DNA from: Clostridia bacterium
GTDB taxonomy: Bacteria; Bacillota_A; Clostridia; Oscillospirales; CAG-272
DNA length: 63,647 nucleotides
Direction: 5' to 3'
NCBI GenBank assembly: GCA_017445115.1
Contig: JAFSUU010000085.1
Coordinates: 1 to 63,647 of the forward strand
Shown here: positions 9,119-17,153 of the stretch, one piece after another
How positions within the stretch are numbered: the first letter of the stretch is position 1
Layout: each line of letters starts with the position of its first letter
The notes under the pieces: model-generated
Database searches by the model: none
The model's input: only the letters and a program-made list of their open reading frames with translations
What the model was told of the DNA's origin: nothing
Translations under genes and position numbers: made by a program

Positions 9119-10699
9119 ATGGCAAAAACCGCAACAAAGCGGAAAGAACACTCTGCAGCGACAATCAAACGTCGTCTTTCCGCGGCACTCGTAATGTTGC
9201 TGGTATCCTCGATCATGCTCGTTACTTCGACATACGCGTGGTTCACACTTTCCACAGCGCCCGAAGTCAAAGGCATTGACACGTCGATCGCCGGTAACGG
9301 AAGTCTTGAGATCGCTCTCATGCCCACTAACGGTACTTTCGCAAGCATCGGAAGCGGACGTGGAGCATCAGGTAACTACGCAGGAGGTGCGCAGGTCGCA
9401 ACTGTCGCGAACTCCAACTGGGGCAACATCGTAAACCTCAGCGACGGTACCTACGGACTTGACCTTATAACACTCAGACCTGCAAAACTCAACGTAGCAG
9501 TTTCTTCTGTAACTGAATATGTTCTTACAAATGTTCACAAGGATCCTGCTGATGACAGTTCTGAAACGTTCGAATCGTATGTCGGCGCGGATGATCAACC
9601 CATTCAGCACTGGGACGCGTCGGCAAATGAAGGCGCAGGAGCAGCCGTATTTAACGATGATAAGTCGCTTGAAGACGCTAAAACGACTACAGAAACCACA
9701 GTTTCTAACGCGCTCGGCGGCGTTCCGTTCAAGATCCCTACGTTCGGATATGACGGAAGAATGGCCGGTCTTAAAGATACTTCTCTGAAGACACACTACA
9801 CGGCGGCTGATTTCTCGGCTTCCGCTGAAGGTTTCACCGGCGAAAACCTCTACGGAGTTCGCGCTGTAGTTGACGAGCTCGGCGATACATACGGTTACGT
9901 TATCGACCTTGCTTTCCGTCTCAACACAGTTGCTTCCGCAGATTCGGAAGGGACGACAAACGGCAAACTTCTTCTCCAGGTTAACGGCGCACAGCGTGTT
10001 TACGCTGACGGAAACGCGGACGCAACACAGGGCGGCGGCAGCAATTTCTGGGTACAGACTCCCGCAGGTGAAGACGTCACCGGCGCTGACCAGAACGTTG
10101 CAACTCAGTTCCTGCAGGCAGTCAGGATCGCATTTGTTAAAGACCTCGGTAAAGCAGGTCTCGGCGAAGGTGAAGAACCTCAGATCCTTGCCTATGCGCG
10201 TCCCAATCCTCAGACAGGTAATCTTTACCTCTGCGATGTGCGAGGCGAAGCAGTAACTGGCGAAGAAAGCCTTACGATCCTCAGCAGCATGACCAAGAAC
10301 GTTGCTTATCAGATCAGTGCGGTCGTTTGGATAGACGGTGAAGCCGTTACCAACGCCAACATGGCTATAAACAACAACATTCTTCAGTATGCTACGCTCA
10401 ATCTTCAGTTCGCAACGGACGTCGCGCTCACACCCGCTCAGAACAGCGACCTTCTCAACAATCCCCCCGCGCCGATAGTCAACAAGGCGTCTCTGACGGC
10501 TAAGATTACGGAAGCACAAGCGCTTCTGCCCGAAGCAGGATCAGAACCGGCAGAAGGCGCAGAAGGATATGAAGCGTACACGACTTTCACCACTGCGATC
10601 AGTGCTGCTCAGGCGGTAGTTTCCAACGCAAACGCAACGCAGACGCAGGTCGACGATGCTGTTACAGCGCTTACTGCAGCGATTGCGGCTTATCAATAA
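9119..10699 (+). CDS. TasA-like surface fibre subunit with SipW-type signal, paralog 1
   Basis: 526 residues; ATG 9119 preceded by GAAAGGAG at normal spacing. The basic N-terminus leads to a hydrophobic core ending in TYAWFTLS (38-45), the SipW-cognate signal seen in TasA/CalY fibre proteins. The mature part shares ordered blocks with the genes at 10797 and 25003: NWGNIVNLSDGTYG, FGYDGRMAGL, YGYVIDLAFRLNT, QRVYADGNADATQGGG, VVWIDG and TLNLQFA. A FIVAR-type three-helix module ends the protein (last ~75 residues, ending AAYQ). Residue composition is Ala/Asn/Thr-rich with no Cys in the first 200 residues, as expected for an abundant extracellular subunit. It is about twice TasA's length, so this is a divergent family. 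Predicted to be exported by Sec and cut by one of the SipW peptidases nearby. Confidence 0.75.
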   Translation: MAKTATKRKEHSAATIKRRLSAALVMLLVSSIMLVTSTYAWFTLSTAPEVKGIDTSIAGNGSLEIALMPTNGTFASIGSGRGASGNYAGGAQVATVANSNWGNIVNLSDGTYGLDLITLRPAKLNVAVSSVTEYVLTNVHKDPADDSSETFESYVGADDQPIQHWDASANEGAGAAVFNDDKSLEDAKTTTETTVSNALGGVPFKIPTFGYDGRMAGLKDTSLKTHYTAADFSASAEGFTGENLYGVRAVVDELGDTYGYVIDLAFRLNTVASADSEGTTNGKLLLQVNGAQRVYADGNADATQGGGSNFWVQTPAGEDVTGADQNVATQFLQAVRIAFVKDLGKAGLGEGEEPQILAYARPNPQTGNLYLCDVRGEAVTGEESLTILSSMTKNVAYQISAVVWIDGEAVTNANMAINNNILQYATLNLQFATDVALTPAQNSDLLNNPPAPIVNKASLTAKITEAQALLPEAGSEPAEGAEGYEAYTTFTTAISAAQAVVSNANATQTQVDDAVTALTAAIAAYQ

Positions 10700-10796
10700 G
10701 CTATAGGCGGCTGATATTTTCTTTCACCAACAAACAAATTATCGCTCCGGCGGGAGATGAAACACGCTATACCATATTCTGAAAGGAGAATATAAA

Positions 10797-13178
10797 ATGA
10801 CACAAACCGCAAACAGACGGCGTAAAGTCGTGATGCCCTCCGGCATCCGCAAGAAATTTGCAGCCGCACTGTGCATGCTTCTGGTTGCCGCGATCATGAT
10901 GGTAGGATCGACCTACGCGTGGTTCACGCTTTCCACGGCTCCCGAAGTAACAGGAATCACAACAAATGTCGGCGCGAACGGAAACCTTGAGATCGCGCTT
11001 CTCAATGACACAAGCTTTTATCTCAATACGAACGACCTCGGTATTACTTCCGGTGTGACAGACTCGATGGCTACGCAGCCTATTGAGGAAGCCAACGAGA
11101 CATGGGGTAACCTTGTAGACCTCAGCCCCGCAAGCTACGGCCTTTCCCACATGATACTCAACCCTGCAGCTCTCAACTATGTTGAGGGAACAAACGCAGG
11201 CGACTTCACGGGTATTGGCGGCGGTATGAACTCTCCTCTTCTCGCTCCGAACTACGGTTCCGACGGCAGAGTGATCGACGTTCTCAGAGAAACCCAGTCA
11301 GGTAGAGCCGACGCATCCGGTTCACGTTTCGTCGAAGCAGCCGGTCTCTCGGCGACCCGTCAAATAGGCGGCGTTCGCGTTATCGGCGTTTCCTCGGGTA
11401 TCACGGTCCGTATCTCCACATACAGACAGGCGATCTCGCTCGTTTCGTCCTATATGAACGAAGCTAAACTCGCAGCTCAGGACTCCCTTGTCAGAAACGG
11501 ACAGGAACTTGCATCCGCACTTATCGAATATGCAGCTGATGAGAATTATGCGATCACTGCTGATGGAGCAGCGGCAATGATCAACGTTATCGATTCCCTT
11601 GCGGCATCGAACGATGCCATTGCAAACGCGATCCGTTACGCAGCTGTCGCGATCGGCCTCAGCGGTTCCAACGAACACGAGTTTTCAGACGCTGAAGTTG
11701 CATCTGTAACCGCTGCAGTTGAAGCGGCTGATATCACTACGGTCGCCGCTCTTCAGGCGCTTATCCCCGGTTCGGATCTTACCGCTCTGTCAGATGCTGT
11801 AACTCAGTACAATAATCTCAAAGCGGAAACCGCAGCGCTCGTTGCAAAGAAATCTGACATTGATGAAGGTGCTGTTCTGGCAAGCCTTAAGGATGACGTA
11901 TTCGACAAGATGATCAGCAAGGATAATGTAACTGTAAACGGTACTGCCGGTAGTGAGCTTAGTACCAACTCTGTCGGAACTCTTGCATCAAAGATCGTCT
12001 CAGACGGACGCGTTGTCGTAACGATGGGCGACGGATCCGGTGTTTACGCCGACATCGCCAACCTCGTCGGCGACTACACGGCAAGCGGACTCAACCTCAC
12101 AATCTCCTACAACGGAATTTCCGTTGACAATATGCCCGCGGTCATGAACACCAACTGCATAGGCAACGGTGAGACTGCTGCTATCGTAGGCTCCATTGCA
12201 GGGGTCAGCGAAGCTCAGTCCGCAGGCGGTGCAGCATCGATCGACGACCCGTACGGATACATCATCGACTTCGGCGTCAGAACGAATGCCGCAGGTTCCG
12301 ATCTGCTTATCGATTCAGAGGGCTCGCAGCGCGTTTACGAGGGACATGATAACTCCGCAACGCAGGGCAGCGGCACATACCTCGAGTTCAGCACGTCAGA
12401 TGCTAATAAGTTCTCACTTGACGACGTCAAAGCGCTCATGAGCGCAGTACGTGTTGTATTCGTAACGCCCAACGAGGATGCTTCCAAGGGTTACGATATA
12501 CTCGGCATCGCAGCTGCTGATATCAACGCCAGCGCGATCAACCAGAGCGGTGTACGCACCGTAACAGCCGGTGAGGGTGTGACGGATAACGGTACCGACA
12601 CGGTAAAAGCAAAACTGTTCCTTTACAACTATGATTTCACATCTGTAGATCCCGTCAACAATAACAAGGGATACGTTCTGAACCTCGGCTCGAAAAAGGC
12701 CAACGCAGGTTCTACTCCCGAGAACCCCGATTACGATTTCAAACTTACTTCTCTCGAGCAGAACAAGGCAAAGAAGATCTCCGTCCTCGTTTACCTTGAC
12801 GGCGATATCGTTGACAACACGTTCGTCGCTAACGCAAGCATTTCCATGTCCGGTAAACTGAATCTCCAGTTCAAGAGCAGCGCTGAGCTTACTCCTATGG
12901 ACGTTACCAGCATGCGTAATGCCGGCCAGGTTGCAGCATCGGGAATCACATTCACCCAGTTCACGACGGCTCTCAACGGAATCAAAATGACCTCCGTTTA
13001 TACGACGGCTGCAGCTAAAGCGGCAGACGCTCGCACGGAAGCTGAAGCAGCTCTTATGACAGCCGTTGCAAACGCAGAAGCGGCAACTGCTGAAACGAGT
13101 TCTGAAGATCTTACGACTCTTGCAACCGCTCTCGGCACGGCTTATGCCAACGCAGGCGGTGTCAACCCCTTCAATTAA
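10797..13178 (+). CDS. TasA-like surface fibre subunit with SipW-type signal, paralog 2
   Basis: 793 residues; ATG 10797 with GAAAGGAG upstream. STYAWFTLSTAPEV at 38-51 is almost identical to the preceding paralog, showing a tandem duplication. Shared blocks follow in the same order: TWGNLVDLSPASYG, YGSDGRVIDV, YGYIIDFGVRTN, QRVYEGHDNSATQGSG, VLVYLDGDIV and KLNLQFKSSAELTP. Compared with paralog 1 it carries an extra helical insertion of ~250 residues (about 200-390), Ala-rich and probably coiled-coil or FIVAR-like. The C-terminus is another Ala-rich helical stretch and ends VNPFN, a tail also found on the giant at 25003. Codon use is strongly biased and smooth, in keeping with high expression. 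Likely a major structural subunit; the exact partner is unknown. Confidence 0.75.
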   Translation: MTQTANRRRKVVMPSGIRKKFAAALCMLLVAAIMMVGSTYAWFTLSTAPEVTGITTNVGANGNLEIALLNDTSFYLNTNDLGITSGVTDSMATQPIEEANETWGNLVDLSPASYGLSHMILNPAALNYVEGTNAGDFTGIGGGMNSPLLAPNYGSDGRVIDVLRETQSGRADASGSRFVEAAGLSATRQIGGVRVIGVSSGITVRISTYRQAISLVSSYMNEAKLAAQDSLVRNGQELASALIEYAADENYAITADGAAAMINVIDSLAASNDAIANAIRYAAVAIGLSGSNEHEFSDAEVASVTAAVEAADITTVAALQALIPGSDLTALSDAVTQYNNLKAETAALVAKKSDIDEGAVLASLKDDVFDKMISKDNVTVNGTAGSELSTNSVGTLASKIVSDGRVVVTMGDGSGVYADIANLVGDYTASGLNLTISYNGISVDNMPAVMNTNCIGNGETAAIVGSIAGVSEAQSAGGAASIDDPYGYIIDFGVRTNAAGSDLLIDSEGSQRVYEGHDNSATQGSGTYLEFSTSDANKFSLDDVKALMSAVRVVFVTPNEDASKGYDILGIAAADINASAINQSGVRTVTAGEGVTDNGTDTVKAKLFLYNYDFTSVDPVNNNKGYVLNLGSKKANAGSTPENPDYDFKLTSLEQNKAKKISVLVYLDGDIVDNTFVANASISMSGKLNLQFKSSAELTPMDVTSMRNAGQVAASGITFTQFTTALNGIKMTSVYTTAAAKAADARTEAEAALMTAVANAEAATAETSSEDLTTLATALGTAYANAGGVNPFN

Positions 13179-13219
13179 CGAAGGTTTTTAGCCAAACTTA
13201 ATTTCTTTCGGTAAAAATA

Positions 13220-13329
13220 CCCTCCCGCTTCGGCGGGAGGGGAAATGCCGAAAACGGGCGGGCGCCCGTTACAAACAACGGGCCCGTCCCCGCCCGGAAG
13301 GGCGACCTGACGGCGCCGCTTGCGGCGCC
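13220..13329 (+). other. Cluster of three GC-rich hairpins after paralog 2
   Basis: The 213-base gap between 13178 and 13392 contains three perfect stem-loops: CCCTCCCGC / GCGGGAGGG with a TTCG tetraloop (13220-13241), AACGGGCG / CGCCCGTT (13253-13270) and GGCGCCGC / GCGGCGCC with a TT loop (13312-13329). None has a T tract after it. Such very stable structures suit a 3' mRNA-stabilising or partial-termination role that would let upstream subunits be made in excess over downstream genes. Confidence 0.55.
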
Positions 13330-13391
13330 GCGAGGTGGATCTTTCGAGTATGACACATTAGTTTTATCATTTTCAGAAAGAGGCGCGATCC

Positions 13392-14414
13392 TTGATAAGA
13401 AAGGATATTGATTTGGAAGAAAAAGCGAACAGAAGAAGGCGGAAACGAACCTTCATCTATCTTTGGGTCCTGCTCGCTCTGCTCACGCTTCTCGTTGCGG
13501 CTACGTACACCTGGTTTGCGATATCTCAGACACCTCACGTCAACGATATGGCGATGTACGTCAATTCCGATTCCGGGCTTGAACTTGCTCTGGCATACGA
13601 CGCACCGGACGAGGAATGGGGGCAAAAGCTCGACTTCATCGATATTGTCAGTGAAGATTATCCGCTGAAACCCGCGACCTGGTCGGAAGTTCAAAAGAGT
13701 CTTGTTTCGATAAGGTACGGATTTGACGGAAGAATGGCGGGTGAGCTGATAACTCTTACCGACGACGTGAACGCAAACCGTAAGGACAGCAACGGATATT
13801 ATGTTGTGGGCGTGTTTTACGCGAGATCCCACGCACCGTGCAAGGTGTCGCTCGCCGAGGCGGTCGAGCTCAACGAGGGCGTAAACGGCGCCGGGACGTA
13901 CGTTATAGGTACCCCAGTCTGGGACGCGGAAACGCTTCTTCACTACGACGGAGGCAACGGAGCGGAGACCGCTATCCGCATAGGATTCAGACTCACCCCT
14001 ATCGATCCGAATTCAGGTGAGACGATCGGAGAATCGGAATTCTTTATATATGAGCCGAACTGCGACGGACATATCGGCGGCGACGAAGGGTACGTTCCGA
14101 CGCCGAGCATTGACGGAACGGATACGCTCATTGACGCGGATCACCTTATCCTTCAGAACGTTTCGACGTGGACTGAGGCCGACCCGGTGCAAAGGCTCGC
14201 TACGATAAAAGACCTCGGTGAGTTCATGAACAACGAGGTGCTGTTCTCGCTCGATCCCGCTCAGAAGGTGAAGATCGAAATGTATATCTGGCTCGACGGA
14301 CAGGACGCCGACTGCATACCGAGCGTTGACGATGCGAGAATTCTCGCAAGCATCCAGTTCCACGCGGATTATACGGGACAGTCCGGTATGGAAGATATAG
14401 AGGATGAAAAATAA
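13392..14414 (+). CDS. Minor TasA-like surface subunit, paralog 3
   Basis: About 340 residues. The start is uncertain: TTG 13392 follows GAAAGAGG by eight bases, while TTG 13413 follows AAGAAAGG at similar spacing; both precede the signal. An Arg/Lys-rich N-terminus (KANRRRRKRT) leads to a hydrophobic core ending TYTWFAIS (38-45), a variant of the SipW signal. The mature protein shares YGFDGRMAGEL with paralog 1, and its end, IEMYIWLDGQDADC, matches the end of the gene at 19011 (RMFIWLEGQDADC), defining a second subfamily with one conserved Cys. The acidic C-terminus ends EDIEDEK. Placed 50 bases ahead of the first signal peptidase. Probably a minor or cap subunit; function inferred only from family resemblance. 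Confidence 0.65.
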   Translation: MIRKDIDLEEKANRRRRKRTFIYLWVLLALLTLLVAATYTWFAISQTPHVNDMAMYVNSDSGLELALAYDAPDEEWGQKLDFIDIVSEDYPLKPATWSEVQKSLVSIRYGFDGRMAGELITLTDDVNANRKDSNGYYVVGVFYARSHAPCKVSLAEAVELNEGVNGAGTYVIGTPVWDAETLLHYDGGNGAETAIRIGFRLTPIDPNSGETIGESEFFIYEPNCDGHIGGDEGYVPTPSIDGTDTLIDADHLILQNVSTWTEADPVQRLATIKDLGEFMNNEVLFSLDPAQKVKIEMYIWLDGQDADCIPSVDDARILASIQFHADYTGQSGMEDIEDEK

Positions 14415-14464
14415 TTAAATTTATTATAAATTATATTCGCATATCTTAGGAAGGAGATATTCCC

Positions 14465-15445
14465 ATGAAAAAGAAGATCGACGAAGTGAAGGAACCCGCA
14501 GAGGGCGAAGTAGCTGTCGAAGAAAAGCAGGTCAAGAAGGGAAGAAAGGTAGCCAATATCATAATCAACGTGATCTTGGTGATAGCGATCATCATCGCGG
14601 CGATCTCGACCTATATTTCTTTCGTAAGCACGTCCGGAAACGGTGTACCGAGTATATTCGGCTTACAGCTTTTGTCCATCCAGACGGAATCCATGTATCC
14701 GACTCTCGAACCGGGTGACCTCGTCATCGACAAAAGTATTGATGATACGAGCACTCTTCGTGTCAACGACATCATCACGTACTGGACCGTCATCGACGGA
14801 GAACGCGTACTCAACACGCACAGAATCACGAACATATATGACGGCGGCAGCTATCTGATTTTTGAGACAAAAGGTGATAACAACACCTCAGCCGACCCGC
14901 TGACTGTTCACGAATCTGAAGTCGTAGGTGTTTTCAGCAGATACAACGCTGAGACCGGAGAGGATAACGGAACACGTCTTAAAGGCGTAGGTAAAGTATT
15001 CGACTTTCTCCAGACTTCGACAGGATTTCTCGTGGTCGTTGTCGTTCCCGTTGCGCTGTTCTTCCTCTTCCACCTCGTTCAGTTCTTCAGAGTCCTGTTC
15101 GAGTATCAGAGCGTGAAGAACCGTCTGCGCTATGAGCAGGAACGCGGCAAAGCCGAGGATGCTCTCGACGAGGAGAAACGCGAATTTGAAAAGGCAAAGG
15201 CGGCTGAGCGCGAAAAGCTTGAAGCCGAGCTTCGCGAGAAGCTGAAAGCGGAACTGATCGGAGCGAACGCGGTCAAGGCGGATGAACCTCCGGCAGAGGA
15301 AGCTCCCACGGAAGAGCCCAAGGCTAAGACCGAGGAGGAGATCCGCGCAGAACTCGAGGCTAAGATCCGCGCAGAATACGAAGCTAAAATGGCATCTGAA
15401 GCCCCGAAGGCAGAAGAAGCCGAAGACGACAAGACAACAGAGTAA
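14465..15445 (+). CDS. SipW-type signal peptidase I with coiled-coil tail
   Basis: 326 residues; ATG 14465 with AAGGAGAT seven to eight bases upstream. After a ~27-residue charged N-terminus and one membrane helix (~28-52) comes the catalytic domain: ESMYPTLEPGDLV places the nucleophile at Ser76 and NTHRI places His119 where bacterial Lep enzymes have Lys, the hallmark of the SipW/archaeal/ER type. KGDNNTSADP supplies the usual acidic box. A second membrane helix lies near 185-205. Unusually, ~110 further residues form a charged helical, probably coiled-coil, cytoplasmic tail with repeated E/K/R/A heptads and a Pro/Glu-rich spacer. It is expected to cleave the TYAWF-class precursors around it. 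The tail may dock to the AAA+ or coiled-coil proteins encoded next; that is inference. Confidence 0.85.
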   Translation: MKKKIDEVKEPAEGEVAVEEKQVKKGRKVANIIINVILVIAIIIAAISTYISFVSTSGNGVPSIFGLQLLSIQTESMYPTLEPGDLVIDKSIDDTSTLRVNDIITYWTVIDGERVLNTHRITNIYDGGSYLIFETKGDNNTSADPLTVHESEVVGVFSRYNAETGEDNGTRLKGVGKVFDFLQTSTGFLVVVVVPVALFFLFHLVQFFRVLFEYQSVKNRLRYEQERGKAEDALDEEKREFEKAKAAEREKLEAELREKLKAELIGANAVKADEPPAEEAPTEEPKAKTEEEIRAELEAKIRAEYEAKMASEAPKAEEAEDDKTTE

Positions 15446-15482
15446 TTACCTGCCGCTTGACGCGGTATATCAGAGGTAAACA

Positions 15483-17075
15483 ATGGATCACTTTTTAGAA
15501 TACTTTTTCCAGGACATGGGACGGGTTTTCAAGGCGTTCCTCCAGATCTTCGTCTCGTTCTTTGACTTCGTCAAGTATCTTTTCGATTTCAAAGGCAGAT
15601 ACGAGATAATTCTGGAGATGAGCAGCGAGTTCACGGTGTTCGAGTGGGTAATGCTCATCATCACCGAGATCGTGCTGATCGCGGTCGCCGTGCTGATACT
15701 GTTTTTCCTGTTCAAACTGCTGAAAAAACTTTTCCGCTTCCGTGTCTCAGCGAAAAAATACGATGAATTGGCAAAACAGGTCAAGATCCTTCAAAAGGAT
15801 CTGCTCAGAGCCAATTATGAAAAGGATAAGCTCCTGCAGATGAAGGTCGGAGAGCTCGGAGTTCCTCAGGATAAGCTCGAGGAAGAGCTCAAGGAAGGCG
15901 AGGAGGAAGGCAAAGAGGGAGGCGAAGAGGGAGAAGATTTCGTTCCCAACGCCAACCGCAACACGATGCAGTCTCCGTGCGTCAACCCGGAGGACAGCAG
16001 ATTCTTCCGTCTCACCGTCGTCGACAATTTCTACAAGACGGAATATCAGCCTCCCGTATATGACGACACTATCACGCTTGCGGAGTTCTGTGACAGATTC
16101 AGAAGATTTGCGGCTTCGCAGCTTCGTCTTTACTACGAGCTTGATATGATGAGGTACTACGTAGCTTCTATGGGTACTGCGCGTATCATAATCCTTCAGG
16201 GTATTTCCGGTACAGGTAAAACCTCGCTTCCGTACGCGTTCGGTAAGTTCGTCGGGATCGACACCACGGTCGTTTCCGTCCAGCCGTCATGGCGTGAACG
16301 TACAGAGCTTTACGGATACTACAACGAGTTTACGAGAAAGTACATGGAGACCGACTTCTTGCGCGCTATCTACGAAGGCAACTTCTACCGCGATCCTCAC
16401 TTCGTCATCCTCGACGAGATGAACATCGCGCGTGTTGAGTATTACTTCGCAGAGATGCTGTCCATCCTTGAAATGCCGCGTAAGGAGGAGTGGAAGGTCG
16501 ACATCGTCACCGCGATGTGGGATAACGACCCGGCGCTTATCACCGCCGGTACAGTTCAGATCAGCGACAACATCTGGTTCGTCGGTACGATCAATAACGA
16601 CGACTCCACGTTCGCCGTCGCCGACAAGGTGTACGACCGTGCTATTCCTATCGACCTTGACAGCCGAGCCGATGCGTTCGAATGCGAGCCTGCTGACGCG
16701 GTTCATATTTCAACGGATCATCTTAATGCTCTGTTTGATCAGGCAAAACGCGATTACCCGATTTCAAAGGCGATGCTTGATAAGCTCGAAGAAACTAACC
16801 AGTATCTGATCAAAAACTTCCGTCTTGCTTTCGGTAACCGTATCATGAAGCAGATCAAGGACTACGTCCCGTGTTTCATCGCGTGCGGCGGCACCGAGCT
16901 CCAGGCGGTAGACTTCATAGTCGCAAAGAAAGTGCTTCGTAAGTTTGAGTCTCTCAGCCTTGGATTTATGAAGGATGAACTTACGAAGTTCAACTCTTAT
17001 CTTGACAGAATTTTCGGTAAAAACAGTATGGCGATATGCAAGGCATACGTCGAGCTTCTCAAGAGAAACAACTGA
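15483..17075 (+). CDS. Membrane-tethered McrB-like AAA+ ATPase
   Basis: 530 residues; ATG 15483 after AGAGGTAA. The N-terminus (1-85) is hydrophobic with a clear transmembrane helix near 52-80, followed by a coiled-coil segment (~90-135) and a Glu/Gly-rich linker. The AAA+ core follows: Walker A GISGTGKTS (240-248), Walker B with the McrB-type extension ILDEMNIARVEYYFAEML (from 309), sensor-1-like GTINND, and a VYDRAIPID segment in the arginine-finger position. Classic McrB has a DNA-binding N-domain and works with the McrC nuclease; neither is present here. With its membrane anchor and its place between a SipW peptidase and a coiled-coil protein, it is more likely an assembly or gating motor for the surface system than part of a restriction enzyme. 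That role is inferred. Confidence 0.8.
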   Translation: MDHFLEYFFQDMGRVFKAFLQIFVSFFDFVKYLFDFKGRYEIILEMSSEFTVFEWVMLIITEIVLIAVAVLILFFLFKLLKKLFRFRVSAKKYDELAKQVKILQKDLLRANYEKDKLLQMKVGELGVPQDKLEEELKEGEEEGKEGGEEGEDFVPNANRNTMQSPCVNPEDSRFFRLTVVDNFYKTEYQPPVYDDTITLAEFCDRFRRFAASQLRLYYELDMMRYYVASMGTARIIILQGISGTGKTSLPYAFGKFVGIDTTVVSVQPSWRERTELYGYYNEFTRKYMETDFLRAIYEGNFYRDPHFVILDEMNIARVEYYFAEMLSILEMPRKEEWKVDIVTAMWDNDPALITAGTVQISDNIWFVGTINNDDSTFAVADKVYDRAIPIDLDSRADAFECEPADAVHISTDHLNALFDQAKRDYPISKAMLDKLEETNQYLIKNFRLAFGNRIMKQIKDYVPCFIACGGTELQAVDFIVAKKVLRKFESLSLGFMKDELTKFNSYLDRIFGKNSMAICKAYVELLKRNN

Positions 17076-17088
17076 TAAATTTACTGTT

Positions 17089-17113
17089 CGCTCCGCGGAA
17101 CTTCCGCGGAGCG
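17089..17113 (+). other. GC hairpin between the ATPase and DUF2357-like genes
   Basis: A 12-bp perfect inverted repeat, CGCTCCGCGGAA (17089-17100) and TTCCGCGGAGCG (17102-17113), with a one-base centre and no T tract after it. It sits in the 78-base gap between two genes that otherwise look co-transcribed, like the hairpins after the fibre subunits. Confidence 0.5.
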
Positions 17114-17153
17114 GACGGAGCAAAACTATTGACTTATGACAGGAGGTGTAACT